Made by a program: the position numbers and the translations under genes. Shown piece by piece: positions 33,268 through 41,080 of a stretch of 47,374 nt of DNA (within the stretch, counting starts at the first letter, position 1; every line of letters begins with the position of its first letter). The stretch lies in contig UQHT01000022.1 in assembly GCA_900540875.1 (NCBI GenBank), forward strand, positions 1 to 47,374. Direction: 5' to 3'. The stretch is from an uncultured Collinsella sp. GTDB lineage: Bacteria; Actinomycetota; Coriobacteriia; Coriobacteriales; Coriobacteriaceae. The notes below the pieces were generated by a model that saw only the letters and a program-made list of their open reading frames with translations, searched no databases and was not told the DNA's origin.

Positions 33268-34558
33268 GGCCGTACTCCTCCCTCTCAAGCGTATCAAAAG
33301 GAGCCGCCAGCTTCTCGTAGGCGACCTCAGTCGAGCCGGTTATTTCGGCAAAGCGAGAGCGTCCATCAGCGCAGGTCTCCGCAAGATAATATGAGCACAA
33401 TCCATCAACAGCGTGCTTCTTAGAATACACTTCGATCGCATTCAAGAAATATGGACTATGGGTGCTCATTAAGACGTGCATCCCGAGCTCTTTCTGGAGC
33501 AGCACGATTATCTCGGCGAAGGCCAGCTGCCATGCAGGATGAAGATGAATCTCGGGTTCATCGAGGATAATAGTCCCTCCGGCATCTAGCGCGCCGGACT
33601 TCAAGAGCACCTTCATGATGGCGAACGTCTTCAAGCCAGCAGAAAGGTTCCCAGGCTCCAACCCCCGAGCGAAGCCCTCTTCGAGATACGTAAGGTGACC
33701 GCGACTTTCGCTCCTCTCGAAATACCCCGGACATAAGGAGGAGACCTTGTCCATGAGAACCTTCAGGTGCCGCTCCTTCGCGATCTCGTCGAACAGCGAG
33801 GACTCGCTGTCATCGTTACGGATGGTCGCCTGAATCAAATCTTGCCGCAGCTCCTCCTGGTGTCCAAGGAGGGGCCTGAACCGAAAAGCGGGGCCGTAGG
33901 GCCCTCCGAGAGAATCGATCAGGAACGGGTCGTCCAGATAATGCGCCCTGAATCGCAAAACCCTCCTATCGTGCACCTCCGCCACCTCGTCACCTGCAAC
34001 CGAGAAAACCGTAGATGCGTCCTTTATCTGGAGTTCGACCTTCCCGGGCTCTTCGCCGAAAACCGAATTGATCTGGCCGTTGAACTCGCTTTGGAACCTG
34101 TTTGTCGCAATCGCACGAAATACCTCATCATCGGAGATATCCATGATCTCGATAATCTGATCGGCAACTCCTGCTACGCCATTCGTGAAATCGGATTCGA
34201 TCTCACGGGAGATCTCCTCCCCGTAATACTCCTTTATCTCATCAATAAGCTCGTCCCTCGTGCACTCGCCCGAAAAAACCCTGTCGATGAAACCATTCAT
34301 TCTTCCAGCAGTTCGCCTGTGGCGAGACGTGGAGTCGAGAGGGCCTCCCACATATGCCTTCCTGATGGCGCGTTCAACACTATTGCGCCTCATGCGGTCG
34401 ATTTTGTTCTCCGAATCGGACATGCTGTTGAAGGCCGCATAAAGCGCTTTTCCAACCGTGCTTTTCCCCGTCCCGTTCTCCCCGGCGATCACGGCAATGC
34501 CATTAATCTCGATATCGGCCTCAGCGACCCTGCCGATGTTTTTCACCTTGATTTTCAA
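33260..34558 (-). CDS. AAA/ABC-type ATPase (OLD/RecF-like), defence-module candidate
   Basis: This 432-residue protein begins MKIKVKNIGRVAEADIEING, followed by Walker A GENGTGKST (26-34). A roughly 250-residue coiled/helical insertion separates it from the ABC-type C-terminus: LSAGLKTF (signature-like), IILDEPEIHLHPAW (Walker B near 332-335) and STHSPYFL (switch). This is the architecture of single-protein SMC/RecF-like ATPases found in OLD, Septu (PtuA) and PARIS (AriA) defence systems. It lacks a Toprim domain. No good SD lies immediately upstream of the ATG. It is followed directly by the putative nuclease. Confidence 0.8.
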   Translation of the reverse strand: MKIKVKNIGRVAEADIEINGIAVIAGENGTGKSTVGKALYAAFNSMSDSENKIDRMRRNSVERAIRKAYVGGPLDSTSRHRRTAGRMNGFIDRVFSGECTRDELIDEIKEYYGEEISREIESDFTNGVAGVADQIIEIMDISDDEVFRAIATNRFQSEFNGQINSVFGEEPGKVELQIKDASTVFSVAGDEVAEVHDRRVLRFRAHYLDDPFLIDSLGGPYGPAFRFRPLLGHQEELRQDLIQATIRNDDSESSLFDEIAKERHLKVLMDKVSSLCPGYFERSESRGHLTYLEEGFARGLEPGNLSAGLKTFAIMKVLLKSGALDAGGTIILDEPEIHLHPAWQLAFAEIIVLLQKELGMHVLMSTHSPYFLNAIEVYSKKHAVDGLCSYYLAETCADGRSRFAEITGSTEVAYEKLAAPFDTLEREEYGLE

Positions 34559-34852
34559 TGCATATCACCAGCTCTAAACTCGCGAGACTCAATAGCTCGA
34601 TTATCGCACAGGGAGATCGACTTCTCGAGGACTCCCTAAATGGAACGCGCGGGGAGGACATGGCTCGCCGCCGTCCGCTTTGCGTTCGCGCGGGGAAGGG
34701 TGACGACCAGGGGCCTCTCCGGGCTCATCAAGAGGAGCGCCGGATCCTCCTCGTCCATTTGAACTGTATTGTATCCCAGGACACTTGACTTAGAGGAATG
34801 GCGTTGAGCGGCGATAATCGTTTCAGCGCCAAAAAGAAAGGAGTGTTCAGTC

Positions 34853-35164
34853 ATGGCAGATAGGCTCTCCTGCACAGCGGGGCACCGCACCGAGGCCGCA
34901 GACTTCGCCGTCGCGTCGGGGAAGCCCATCGCCCAAGTGGCCGCCGACCTCGGCATCAATGAGAAGATCCTGGGAAGATGGGTGACGGTCAGAAAGAAGG
35001 AACTGGCCAACCACCCGGTCGCGGCGGCCGCGGCCAAGACCGAGACCGCCGAGATGAGGGCCGCCCGCAAGTGCATGCGCGAGCTCGAGCTCGAGAACGA
35101 GTTCCTAAAAAGCCCCGACCTCACATTGGAGGCCGGGGCCAGTAGATTTTTGGGACATGTCTAG
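34853..35164 (+). pseudogene. IS3-type transposase OrfA, truncated
   Basis: AAAGGAG precedes the ATG. Residues 1-60 are the HTH_Tnp_1-type domain (AADFAVASGKPIAQVAADLG, then ILGRWVTVRKKEL), and 70-90 the leucine-zipper-like RAARKCMRELELENEFLK that ends OrfA proteins. Where OrfA would continue into a KxSAFFA-like end, it runs into unrelated sequence, and OrfB is absent. A possible IS end (GACACTTGACTTAG) lies about 55-70 nt upstream of the ATG. The rest of 34559-34852 shows no gene. The remnant marks the right edge of the island. Confidence 0.75.
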
Positions 35165-35172
35165 AAATCTAC
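35142..35172 (+). repeat. Small hairpin repeat with TGGGACATG loop, copy b
   Basis: GTAGATTT (35142-35149) pairs with AAATCTAC (35165-35172) around TTGGGACATGTCTAG. The loop matches copy a at 4995 while the stem differs at two positions that remain paired (G-U versus A-U type changes). Confidence 0.65.
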
Positions 35173-35205
35173 CCATGCGGGAAGCGGCATGTGCCGAGCA
35201 TGTCG

Positions 35206-35243
35206 CGTGCTAGGTTTTGAGGCATGCCACAAAACCTAGCACG
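35206..35243 (-). repeat. Small hairpin repeat, copy c (inverted, different stem)
   Basis: CGTGCTAGGTTTTG (35206-35219) pairs perfectly with CAAAACCTAGCACG (35230-35243). On the minus strand the loop reads TGGCATGCCT, close to the loop of copies a and b. It lies just after the galE stop codon and may serve as its 3' end. Confidence 0.6.
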
Positions 35244-35252
35244 GGGGAGTGG

Positions 35253-36314
35253 CTACTCGGCGTCGGCGAAGCCGTTGGGGTTATGGCTCTGCCAATTCCA
35301 GCTGTCGCGGCACATGTCCGCGATGTCGTACTGGGCCTTCCAGCCCATCATGCGTTCGGCCTTGGAGGCATCGCACCAGTTGGCGGCGATATCGCCGGCA
35401 CGGCGCTCGCGAATCACGTAGGGCAGCTCCTTGCCGCAGGCCTTGGAGAAGGCGGCGACGACCTCGAGTACCGAGGTGCCGGTGCCGGTGCCCAGGTTAA
35501 AGATCTCGACGCCGGTCTTGCCGTTCATCCAGTTAAGGGCGGCAACGTGACCAGATGCCAGGTCGCACACGTGGATGTAGTCGCGCACGCCGGTGCCGTC
35601 GGGGGTGGGGTAGTCGTTGCCAAAGACCTGAACGGCCTCGAGCTTACCGACGGCGACCTGGGCGACGTAGGGCACCAGGTTGTTGGGGATGCCCTTGGGG
35701 TCCTCGCCGATCAGGCCCGATGGATGGGCACCGATGGGATTGAAGTAACGGAGCAGCACGACGTCCCACTCGGGGTCGGCGGTGTGGACGTCCATGAGGA
35801 TCTGCTCAATCATCCACTTGGTCCAACCATAGGGGTTGGTCGCGGGCTTCTTAGGATCCTCCTCGGTGACGGGTGGGTTGTCCGGATCGCCGTAGACGGT
35901 CGAAGAGCTCGAGAAGATGATGGACTTACAACCGTGGTTGCGCATGACATCGATGAGCACCAGGGTGTTCTCGATATTGTTGTGGTAGTACTCGACGGGC
36001 TTGCTCACCGACTCGCCAACGGCCTTAAAGCCGGCGAAGTGGATGACGCGGTCGATCTGGTGGGTATCGAAGATCTTGTTCATCGCATCGCGGTCGAGCA
36101 CGTTGGCCTCGTAGAAGGTGAGGTTCTTGGCGGCCTCGTCGCCCACGATGGTCTTGACGCGGTCGATGGCAACGGCGCTGGAGTTGGAGAGGTCATCGAC
36201 GACGACAACCTGGTAGCCACCCTCGAGCAGCTGAACGACGGTGTGCGAGCCGATAAAGCCGGCGCCACCGGTAACGAGGACGCAGGTGTCTTTGGGGTCG
36301 AGTGCTTTGGACAT
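35253..36314 (-). CDS. galE: UDP-glucose 4-epimerase
   Basis: ATG at 36314 follows AGGAG by about 6 nt, so the longer frame to 36377 is rejected. The 353-residue enzyme has the Rossmann NAD motif TGGAGFIGSH near residue 12, the Ser in FSSSSTVYG and the catalytic YxxxK (YGWTK). It interconverts UDP-glucose and UDP-galactose for galactose use and cell-surface polysaccharide. It is monocistronic here. Confidence 0.95.
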   Translation of the reverse strand: MSKALDPKDTCVLVTGGAGFIGSHTVVQLLEGGYQVVVVDDLSNSSAVAIDRVKTIVGDEAAKNLTFYEANVLDRDAMNKIFDTHQIDRVIHFAGFKAVGESVSKPVEYYHNNIENTLVLIDVMRNHGCKSIIFSSSSTVYGDPDNPPVTEEDPKKPATNPYGWTKWMIEQILMDVHTADPEWDVVLLRYFNPIGAHPSGLIGEDPKGIPNNLVPYVAQVAVGKLEAVQVFGNDYPTPDGTGVRDYIHVCDLASGHVAALNWMNGKTGVEIFNLGTGTGTSVLEVVAAFSKACGKELPYVIRERRAGDIAANWCDASKAERMMGWKAQYDIADMCRDSWNWQSHNPNGFADAE

Positions 36315-36508
36315 GTAGTCTCCTATCGAATCAGGAACACTTCTAGAGGGGAGTATAGCGCAGGCGGGGACGCCCAAATCGTGCGCTGTAGGAAAAGCAG
36401 AGGATTATGTTAACGTACTCATAACAGAGCTTGCGTGCGCATAACCTGATCTTTGGTATTTGCTTACGAGCCGCCGACCTTGCAGTTTCCTGCCGTTCGT
36501 GGAAATCG

Positions 36509-36536
36509 TTGGGACGCGCCATATGTACGCTAATAT
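36509..36536 (+). promoter_or_regulatory. Putative promoter of the cell-wall hydrolase gene
   Basis: TTGGGA (36509-36514), a 16-nt spacer and TAATAT (36531-36536) lie about 45 nt before the start codon in an AT-rich stretch. Confidence 0.35.
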
Positions 36537-36580
36537 GTATGAGTTGAGCGACATATAAATAAGCATGTAACGGAGTACAT

Positions 36581-37786
36581 ATGTCACCAAACAGCGATTC
36601 CATCCTTTCCCAGGAGCTCTCGCGCCGCACTGCCCTCAAGGCCCTGTTCGGCGCCGCTTCTGCGGCAGTTCTTTTTGGCCTGCCCGCTCGCGCCCATGCG
36701 GCGGAGGCTTCCAAAGAAACCACCGATAAACTGAATGCCGCCCAGGCCCAGCTCGACGAGGTTCAGGCCCAGCTCGACAGCATCGCAAATGAGTATGCGG
36801 CGCTGGCCAACAAGAATGCCCAGACCCTCAACGACATCGAGAATGTCCAGGGCAAGATTGACGACACGCAGGCCCAGATCGATGAAAAGAAGGCCGAGCT
36901 CAAGAAGAAGCGCAACGACCTTTCCGATCGCGTGGCCGCCAGCTACAAGTCCGGCGGCACGAACATCCTGTCGCTGCTGCTGGCCTCTGGCTCGTTTGAG
37001 GAACTCGTCGCCAACGCGCATTACGTTGAGAAGATCAACAAGAGCGACCGCGACGCCATCGAGGACATTCAGACCATCCAGGAAGAGCTCGATGCGCAAA
37101 AGACCGAGCTCGAGTCGCAGAAGGCCGACTTAGAGAAGCTCAAGGACCAGCAGACTGCCCAGATGCAGGACATGCAGGCCAAGCAGCAAGAAGTCCAGAC
37201 CGTGCTGAACGGTCTTTCCGACGACGTCAAGGAGCTCATGGCTCAGCGCGATTCCGAGATTCTCGCTGCCGCCCAGGCCGAGGAGGCCGCTAGGAAGGCC
37301 GCCGCTGCCGCGGCCGCCGCGAACAAGAACAATTCCTACTCGGGTGGTTCGAGCTCGGGCGGTGGATCGTATGCGCCCGGAACTCCGCAGCAGAATGCCG
37401 GCTCGGGCAAGCAGCAGGCCGTCGTCAACGCGTGCTACTCCACGCCTTCGCCGGGTCAGAACTGGTGCGCGGCGTGGGTTACCAATGTCTTCCGCAATGC
37501 CGGCGTGGGCTATTTTGGCGGCAACGCGTGTGACATGTTCAACGCCTGGTGCTATAGCTCCGACCGCTCGGCGCTGCAGGTGGGCATGATTGTTGCCGAC
37601 TCATCGCATAGCGGCACCGGTGCGCCGGGCCTGCTGTATGGCCACGTGGGCATCTATATCGGCGGCGGCATCGTTATGAGCAACGAGGGCCCCATTACGT
37701 CGAAGTCGCTCGATTCGTTTATTTCGTTCTACGGTACGGGCTCTGGCGTGCGTTGGGGCTGGCTCGGCGGCGTGGTGCTGTCGTAA
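36581..37786 (+). CDS. Secreted coiled-coil NlpC/P60- or CHAP-like cell-wall hydrolase
   Basis: The 401-residue precursor has a Tat-like signal (SRRTALKALFGAASAAVLFG, cleavage near AHAA, residue 42). A PcsB/EnvC-like coiled coil follows (about 45-235: repeated QAQLDEVQAQLDS, then SGGTNILSLLLASGSFEEL). Then come an Ala-rich and Gly/Ser linker and a C-terminal peptidase fold with Cys in NWCAAWV and His in YGHVGIYIGGG. Such proteins cleave peptidoglycan crosslinks or stem peptides during cell separation. GGAG lies 7 nt before the ATG. Confidence 0.87.
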   Translation: MSPNSDSILSQELSRRTALKALFGAASAAVLFGLPARAHAAEASKETTDKLNAAQAQLDEVQAQLDSIANEYAALANKNAQTLNDIENVQGKIDDTQAQIDEKKAELKKKRNDLSDRVAASYKSGGTNILSLLLASGSFEELVANAHYVEKINKSDRDAIEDIQTIQEELDAQKTELESQKADLEKLKDQQTAQMQDMQAKQQEVQTVLNGLSDDVKELMAQRDSEILAAAQAEEAARKAAAAAAAANKNNSYSGGSSSGGGSYAPGTPQQNAGSGKQQAVVNACYSTPSPGQNWCAAWVTNVFRNAGVGYFGGNACDMFNAWCYSSDRSALQVGMIVADSSHSGTGAPGLLYGHVGIYIGGGIVMSNEGPITSKSLDSFISFYGTGSGVRWGWLGGVVLS

Positions 37787-37805
37787 CGGCGGTTTGAAGT
37801 AAGTC

Positions 37806-37936
37806 GGTCCGTGGCTGCCCGGAAGGCATTAGGTTGCCTGCTCGGACAGTCCTGCTCGCACGGAGAGCACATTAAGTGCTCTCCGACTCGTGCGGAACTC
37901 GCGATCAACCTAATGCCTTCCGGGCAGCCACGGACC
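37806..37936 (+). repeat. Long-hairpin repeat, copy 3 (complete)
   Basis: The outer arms 37806-37836 and 37906-37936 pair perfectly over 31 bp and are unrelated in sequence to those of copy 2. The inside repeats the conserved left strand CCTGCTCGGACAGTCCTGCTC, an inner stem GGAGAGCAC/GTGCTCTCC with compensating changes relative to copy 2 (GGAGGCCAC/GTGGCCTCC), the ATTAA loop and GTGCGGAACTCGCGAT. It starts 19 nt after the hydrolase stop codon. Confidence 0.88.
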
Positions 37937-37988
37937 TCTCGGATCCAATGCGTCACACACCGGACTGGTTGTCTGAATAAATATGGCG

Positions 37989-38012
37989 AAGGCCCCTTTC
38001 GGGGCCTTTTTT
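37989..38012 (+). terminator. Intrinsic terminator after the hydrolase gene
   Basis: AAGGCCCC (37989-37996) pairs with GGGGCCTT (38001-38008) around TTTC and ends in six T residues. Confidence 0.88.
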
Positions 38013-38162
38013 AAATGAATTTATCGACTCCGTGGACTTTGGTTTTGGAATTTGGAGCCGACGGCTCACCAAAGTGGAAAATGAAATAGAACCTAGCTGC
38101 AATAATCGCCTTGTTGCGAACTCGAACTGATCATGTAGATTTAAAATAGCCGCAATTTACAA

Positions 38163-38633
38163 TTGTCGAGCGGTGCGTTGGGTTGGAGCTGCTGCGGGTC
38201 CTATATGGATTGCGGTCTTGCGCCCCGATGTCCAAATAGGTTTCTCTCTCTAGACGGGAAGTTGCTCATGGACGCCATATATGACGGGGATGACTGGGTC
38301 GATCATTATACTTGGCGCCTGGTCGGCTCGAACGACAATGGGGATGTGGTGTTTGATGGACTATGTCCAAAGCATCTCCATCCTTTTGTCTCGTCGTTAA
38401 TTGAGAGTTCCGCTCGTGTTGCCCCCTACAGCTCGGCATCGCTTCATGATACGGATGTTTTGAAGACCATAAAGGAATCAATTGACGAGGGCACGATGAG
38501 CGGCCCGCTGTTTTCTCGGCTTGTGGGGCTAGATGAGATTGGCTCGAAACGACTGCTTGCGGGCGAAAAAGTGGAACTCACTTATCGGTCGATGATTTCA
38601 ATCCTGCGGCTAGCCGATGTTCTTCGCAAATAA
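38163..38633 (+). CDS. Hypothetical protein, start uncertain
   Basis: The open frame covers up to 156 residues. Neither the TTG at 38163 nor the ATG at 38205 (MDCGLAPRCPNRF) has a visible ribosome binding site; ATG 38268 (MDAIYDGDDWVDHYTW) is another option. The N-terminal part, with CCGSYMDCG and PRCPN, looks like half of a zinc ribbon whose beginning may be lost. The rest is acidic and soluble (NDNGDVVFDGLCPKHLHPF, LLAGEKVELTYRSMISILRL). I do not recognise the family. It ends just before a strong bidirectional terminator. Confidence 0.45.
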   Translation: MSSGALGWSCCGSYMDCGLAPRCPNRFLSLDGKLLMDAIYDGDDWVDHYTWRLVGSNDNGDVVFDGLCPKHLHPFVSSLIESSARVAPYSSASLHDTDVLKTIKESIDEGTMSGPLFSRLVGLDEIGSKRLLAGEKVELTYRSMISILRLADVLRK

Positions 38634-38638
38634 ATGAT

Positions 38639-38672
38639 AACGGGACAAGTGAGCTAGATCACTTGTCCCGTT
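38639..38672. terminator. Bidirectional terminator between the hypothetical gene and murB
   Basis: AACGGGACAAGTGA (38639-38652) pairs with TCACTTGTCCCGTT (38659-38672) around GCTAGA; AT-rich flanks on both sides suit termination of the two convergent genes. Confidence 0.8.
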
Positions 38673-38701
38673 ATTAATTAAAGTGGATCGCGGTGGGCAG
38701 G

Positions 38702-39664
38702 CTATAAAAATTCGCCGACTCGGTGGACTTCGGGTTCTAGGTCTACGTTGAATTGGTCTTTGACGGTTGTTTGGATGTGGCGGATGAGTTCGTCGACGTC
38801 GGCGGCGGTGGCGTGGTCGGCGTTGACGATAAAGCCGCAGTGCTTCTCGCTCACCTGCGCGCCGCCGACAGCATGGCCGCGCAAGCCGGCATCCATGATG
38901 AGCTTGCCGGCAAAGTAGCCCTCGGGGCGCTTGAAGGTGGAGCCGGCACTCGGCATGTCGAGCGGCTGCTTGTCCTCGCGGCGCTGGCGGTAGTCGTCCA
39001 TGTCGGCCTTGATCATCGCGGCGTTGCCCGGGGCGAGATTGAAAGTGGCCGAAAGCACGATGAAACCGTCGTCGGCAATGCGGCTCTTGCGATAGCCCAG
39101 GTTGAGTTCGTCGACATCGAACTCGATGATGTTGCCGCTGCCGCGGGTGCCGTCGTCGAGCTGGCGAGCGGGTTTGTAGACGCGCACGGACCCCAGCACA
39201 TCGGCCATGCAGGCACCGTAGGCACCGGCGTTCATGTGGCAGGCGCCGCCGACCGATCCGGGGATGCCCGAGATGGGCTCCATGCCGGTGAGACCGGCCT
39301 CGGCTGCCGCAGCGGCGACATCGGAAAGCAAGGCGCCGGCTGCCGCCGTGACGTGCGTGCCGTCGACCGTAATGTCGGAGAGTCCCTCGCCCAGCGCCAC
39401 GACGACGCCACGGATGCCCTTGTCGCCGACGAGCAGGTCGGAGCCGTTGCCCACGATGGTGAGGGGCAGATCGCAGCGATAGCAGGTATCGAGCGTGGCG
39501 ACGAGGCCCTGCTCGGTATCGGGCGTGACAAAGACGTCGGCCGGGCCGCCGATCTTAAACGTGGTGTGCTCGCGCATGGGCTCGCTCATCAGTACGTTGT
39601 CCTCGCCGGCAACGCCAGCAAGCGCGCACAGCAGGTCCTCGTTAAAAAAATCGTTTTCGTGCAT
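38702..39664 (-). CDS. murB: UDP-N-acetylenolpyruvoylglucosamine reductase
   Basis: ATG at 39664 follows AAAAGGCGG at about 10 nt and gives a normal start (MHENDFFNED); the frame extends to 39709 but adds nothing conserved. The roughly 320-residue flavoenzyme has the FAD-binding stretches FKIGGPADVFV, GNGSDLLVGDKG and GIPGSVGGACHMNAGAYG, the catalytic Ser in SAGSTFKRPEG, and the C-terminal Glu in LEPEVHRVG. It reduces enolpyruvyl-UDP-GlcNAc to UDP-MurNAc in peptidoglycan synthesis. It is of the shorter type II MurB class. Confidence 0.93.
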   Translation of the reverse strand: MHENDFFNEDLLCALAGVAGEDNVLMSEPMREHTTFKIGGPADVFVTPDTEQGLVATLDTCYRCDLPLTIVGNGSDLLVGDKGIRGVVVALGEGLSDITVDGTHVTAAAGALLSDVAAAAAEAGLTGMEPISGIPGSVGGACHMNAGAYGACMADVLGSVRVYKPARQLDDGTRGSGNIIEFDVDELNLGYRKSRIADDGFIVLSATFNLAPGNAAMIKADMDDYRQRREDKQPLDMPSAGSTFKRPEGYFAGKLIMDAGLRGHAVGGAQVSEKHCGFIVNADHATAADVDELIRHIQTTVKDQFNVDLEPEVHRVGEFL

Positions 39665-39768
39665 ACTAATAGCCGCCTTTTGGTGGTCGTTGTCATCAAT
39701 CGATTGCAATATACCCCACCCGGACGGATTTGGTGCGCTGGCGGCGATAAAACAGCCGTCTACCGGAT

Positions 39769-39812
39769 TGGTAAAGTGTTTATCACCGAGGTAGAGGGGT
39801 AGTCGCTATACT
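39769..39812 (+). promoter_or_regulatory. LacI-gene promoter region with operator-like palindrome
   Basis: TGGTAAAGTGTTTATCA (39769-39785) resembles the TGGTAAACGTTTACCA class of LacI/GalR operators. TATACT (39807-39812) is a good -10 box, but no -35 at normal spacing is clear. The site could give autoregulation. Confidence 0.4.
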
Positions 39813-39847
39813 TTCAAGAGATTGCGCGTAAACCCGGAAGGAGCGAG

Positions 39848-40876
39848 ATGGCCAACAAAGTCACCCTCAAGCAGATCGCCCAGGAGGTGGGGCTTTCCCC
39901 CTCGTCGGTCTCGCTTGTTCTCAATAATCGGCCCTGTCGCATCTCGGAAGAAAACCGCAAGCTCATCAAAGAGGTCGCGGCGCGCAACCACTATGTTCCC
40001 AACCAGATTGCGCGCAGCCTGGTCATGCGCGAGTCGCGCACGCTGGGCCTTATCGTCCCTAACATCGAGAGCCGCTTTTTTGCCTCGCTCGCCGGTAGCC
40101 TGGAAAAGCGCTGCCGCGAGGACGGCTATGCGCTCTTCATTACCAGCTCGGGCGGAAGCGCCGATGACGATCTGGAGCTGCTGCGCCAGCTGGTGACGCG
40201 CGGCGTTGATGGCGTCTTCCTGGTGGTGGGTGACGAGTTCTCCGATGACCGCGCCCTGCGCGAAGAGGTCAGCCACCTGCCCATCCCGGCCGTAATGGTC
40301 GACCGTGCCATTGAGGGGCTCGAGTGCGACAAGGTGATGTTCGACCACGAGATGGGCGGCTATATGGCCACCCGCTATCTGATCGAGCAAGGCCACCGCC
40401 GTATTGCCTGCCTGGTTAATGCCCGCCGTTCCAATACGGGTCGCAAGCGACTTGCCGGCTATGAGCGCGCGCTGCGCGAGGTTGGCCTGCCGATCGACGC
40501 GCGTTTGGAGTTTGAGAGCGAGTACTACATTCCGAGCGCATACGAGGCCTCGGAGGCAGTGCTCGCAACTGACGCCACTGCCGTGTTCGCAAGCTCGGAT
40601 AACATTGCCCTCGGTTTGCTCAAGCGCTTGCACGGGATGGGGAAGAGCATCCCGGGCGATATCTCGGTGGTGAGCTATGACAACTCGGCGGCCGACGTTC
40701 TCTTTGAGCCGGCACTGACCGCGATTGAGCAGGACCCTGGTGTCCTTGCGGAGCATGCTTTTGGCTGCATGTCCAAGCGTCTTGCCGGTAGGGGCGGCAG
40801 GCGTGCCGAAGAGGTCGTTCTGGAGCCGGAGCTTATCGTTAAGGACAGCGTGCTCGAGCTTACTAAACACAACTAA
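39848..40876 (+). CDS. LacI-family transcriptional regulator
   Basis: GGAAGGAG lies 6 nt before the ATG. The 342-residue protein has the LacI HTH and hinge (VTLKQIAQEVGLSPSSVSLVLNN, then VPNQIARSLVMRES) and a periplasmic-binding-protein-like effector domain (about 60-330: TLGLIVPNIESRFFA, VFASSDNIALGLL, ISVVSYDNS). It precedes the phosphoketolase gene, and operator-like AAAACGTTTT sites lie between the two, so it probably controls that gene in response to a sugar or sugar phosphate. Confidence 0.92.
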   Translation: MANKVTLKQIAQEVGLSPSSVSLVLNNRPCRISEENRKLIKEVAARNHYVPNQIARSLVMRESRTLGLIVPNIESRFFASLAGSLEKRCREDGYALFITSSGGSADDDLELLRQLVTRGVDGVFLVVGDEFSDDRALREEVSHLPIPAVMVDRAIEGLECDKVMFDHEMGGYMATRYLIEQGHRRIACLVNARRSNTGRKRLAGYERALREVGLPIDARLEFESEYYIPSAYEASEAVLATDATAVFASSDNIALGLLKRLHGMGKSIPGDISVVSYDNSAADVLFEPALTAIEQDPGVLAEHAFGCMSKRLAGRGGRRAEEVVLEPELIVKDSVLELTKHN

Positions 40877-40887
40877 AAACGTTTACC
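40875..40887 (+). promoter_or_regulatory. LacI-type operator half-site overlapping the end of lacI
   Basis: AAAAACGTTTACC begins at the lacI stop codon and shares AAAACGTTTA with the two sites at 40980 and 41000. Confidence 0.4.
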
Positions 40888-40979
40888 AATTTGCAGAGAC
40901 CGAATGTGGAGCACCTGTGACAATCAACGTCGCAGGTGAATGTCGCGTTTTGCTAATCGATGGGATTGATAAGGGTGGT

Positions 40980-41022
40980 AAAACGTTTTTTCACCATGAT
41001 AAAACGTTTTAGCAAATATACT
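40980..41022 (+). promoter_or_regulatory. Paired LacI operators and -10 box in front of the phosphoketolase gene
   Basis: AAAACGTTTT occurs at 40980-40989 and again within the perfect palindrome TAAAACGTTTTA at 41000-41011. Their centres are 21 bp apart, two turns of the helix, so both face the same side. TATACT (41017-41022) is the likely -10 box; the expected -35 region lies between the operators and is poor, so binding should block RNA polymerase directly. Confidence 0.6.
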
Positions 41023-41080
41023 GGTCCCAACGAAAGGTTGCCGTATTGGAGGGTGACCGCACAGCGAAGGGACATAAACA

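Noticed and set aside
34558..34788. 76-codon plus-strand frame between the ATPase and the IS3 remnant
   Set aside because: There is no ribosome binding site or recognisable domain, and it lies in the probable promoter region of the ATPase gene.
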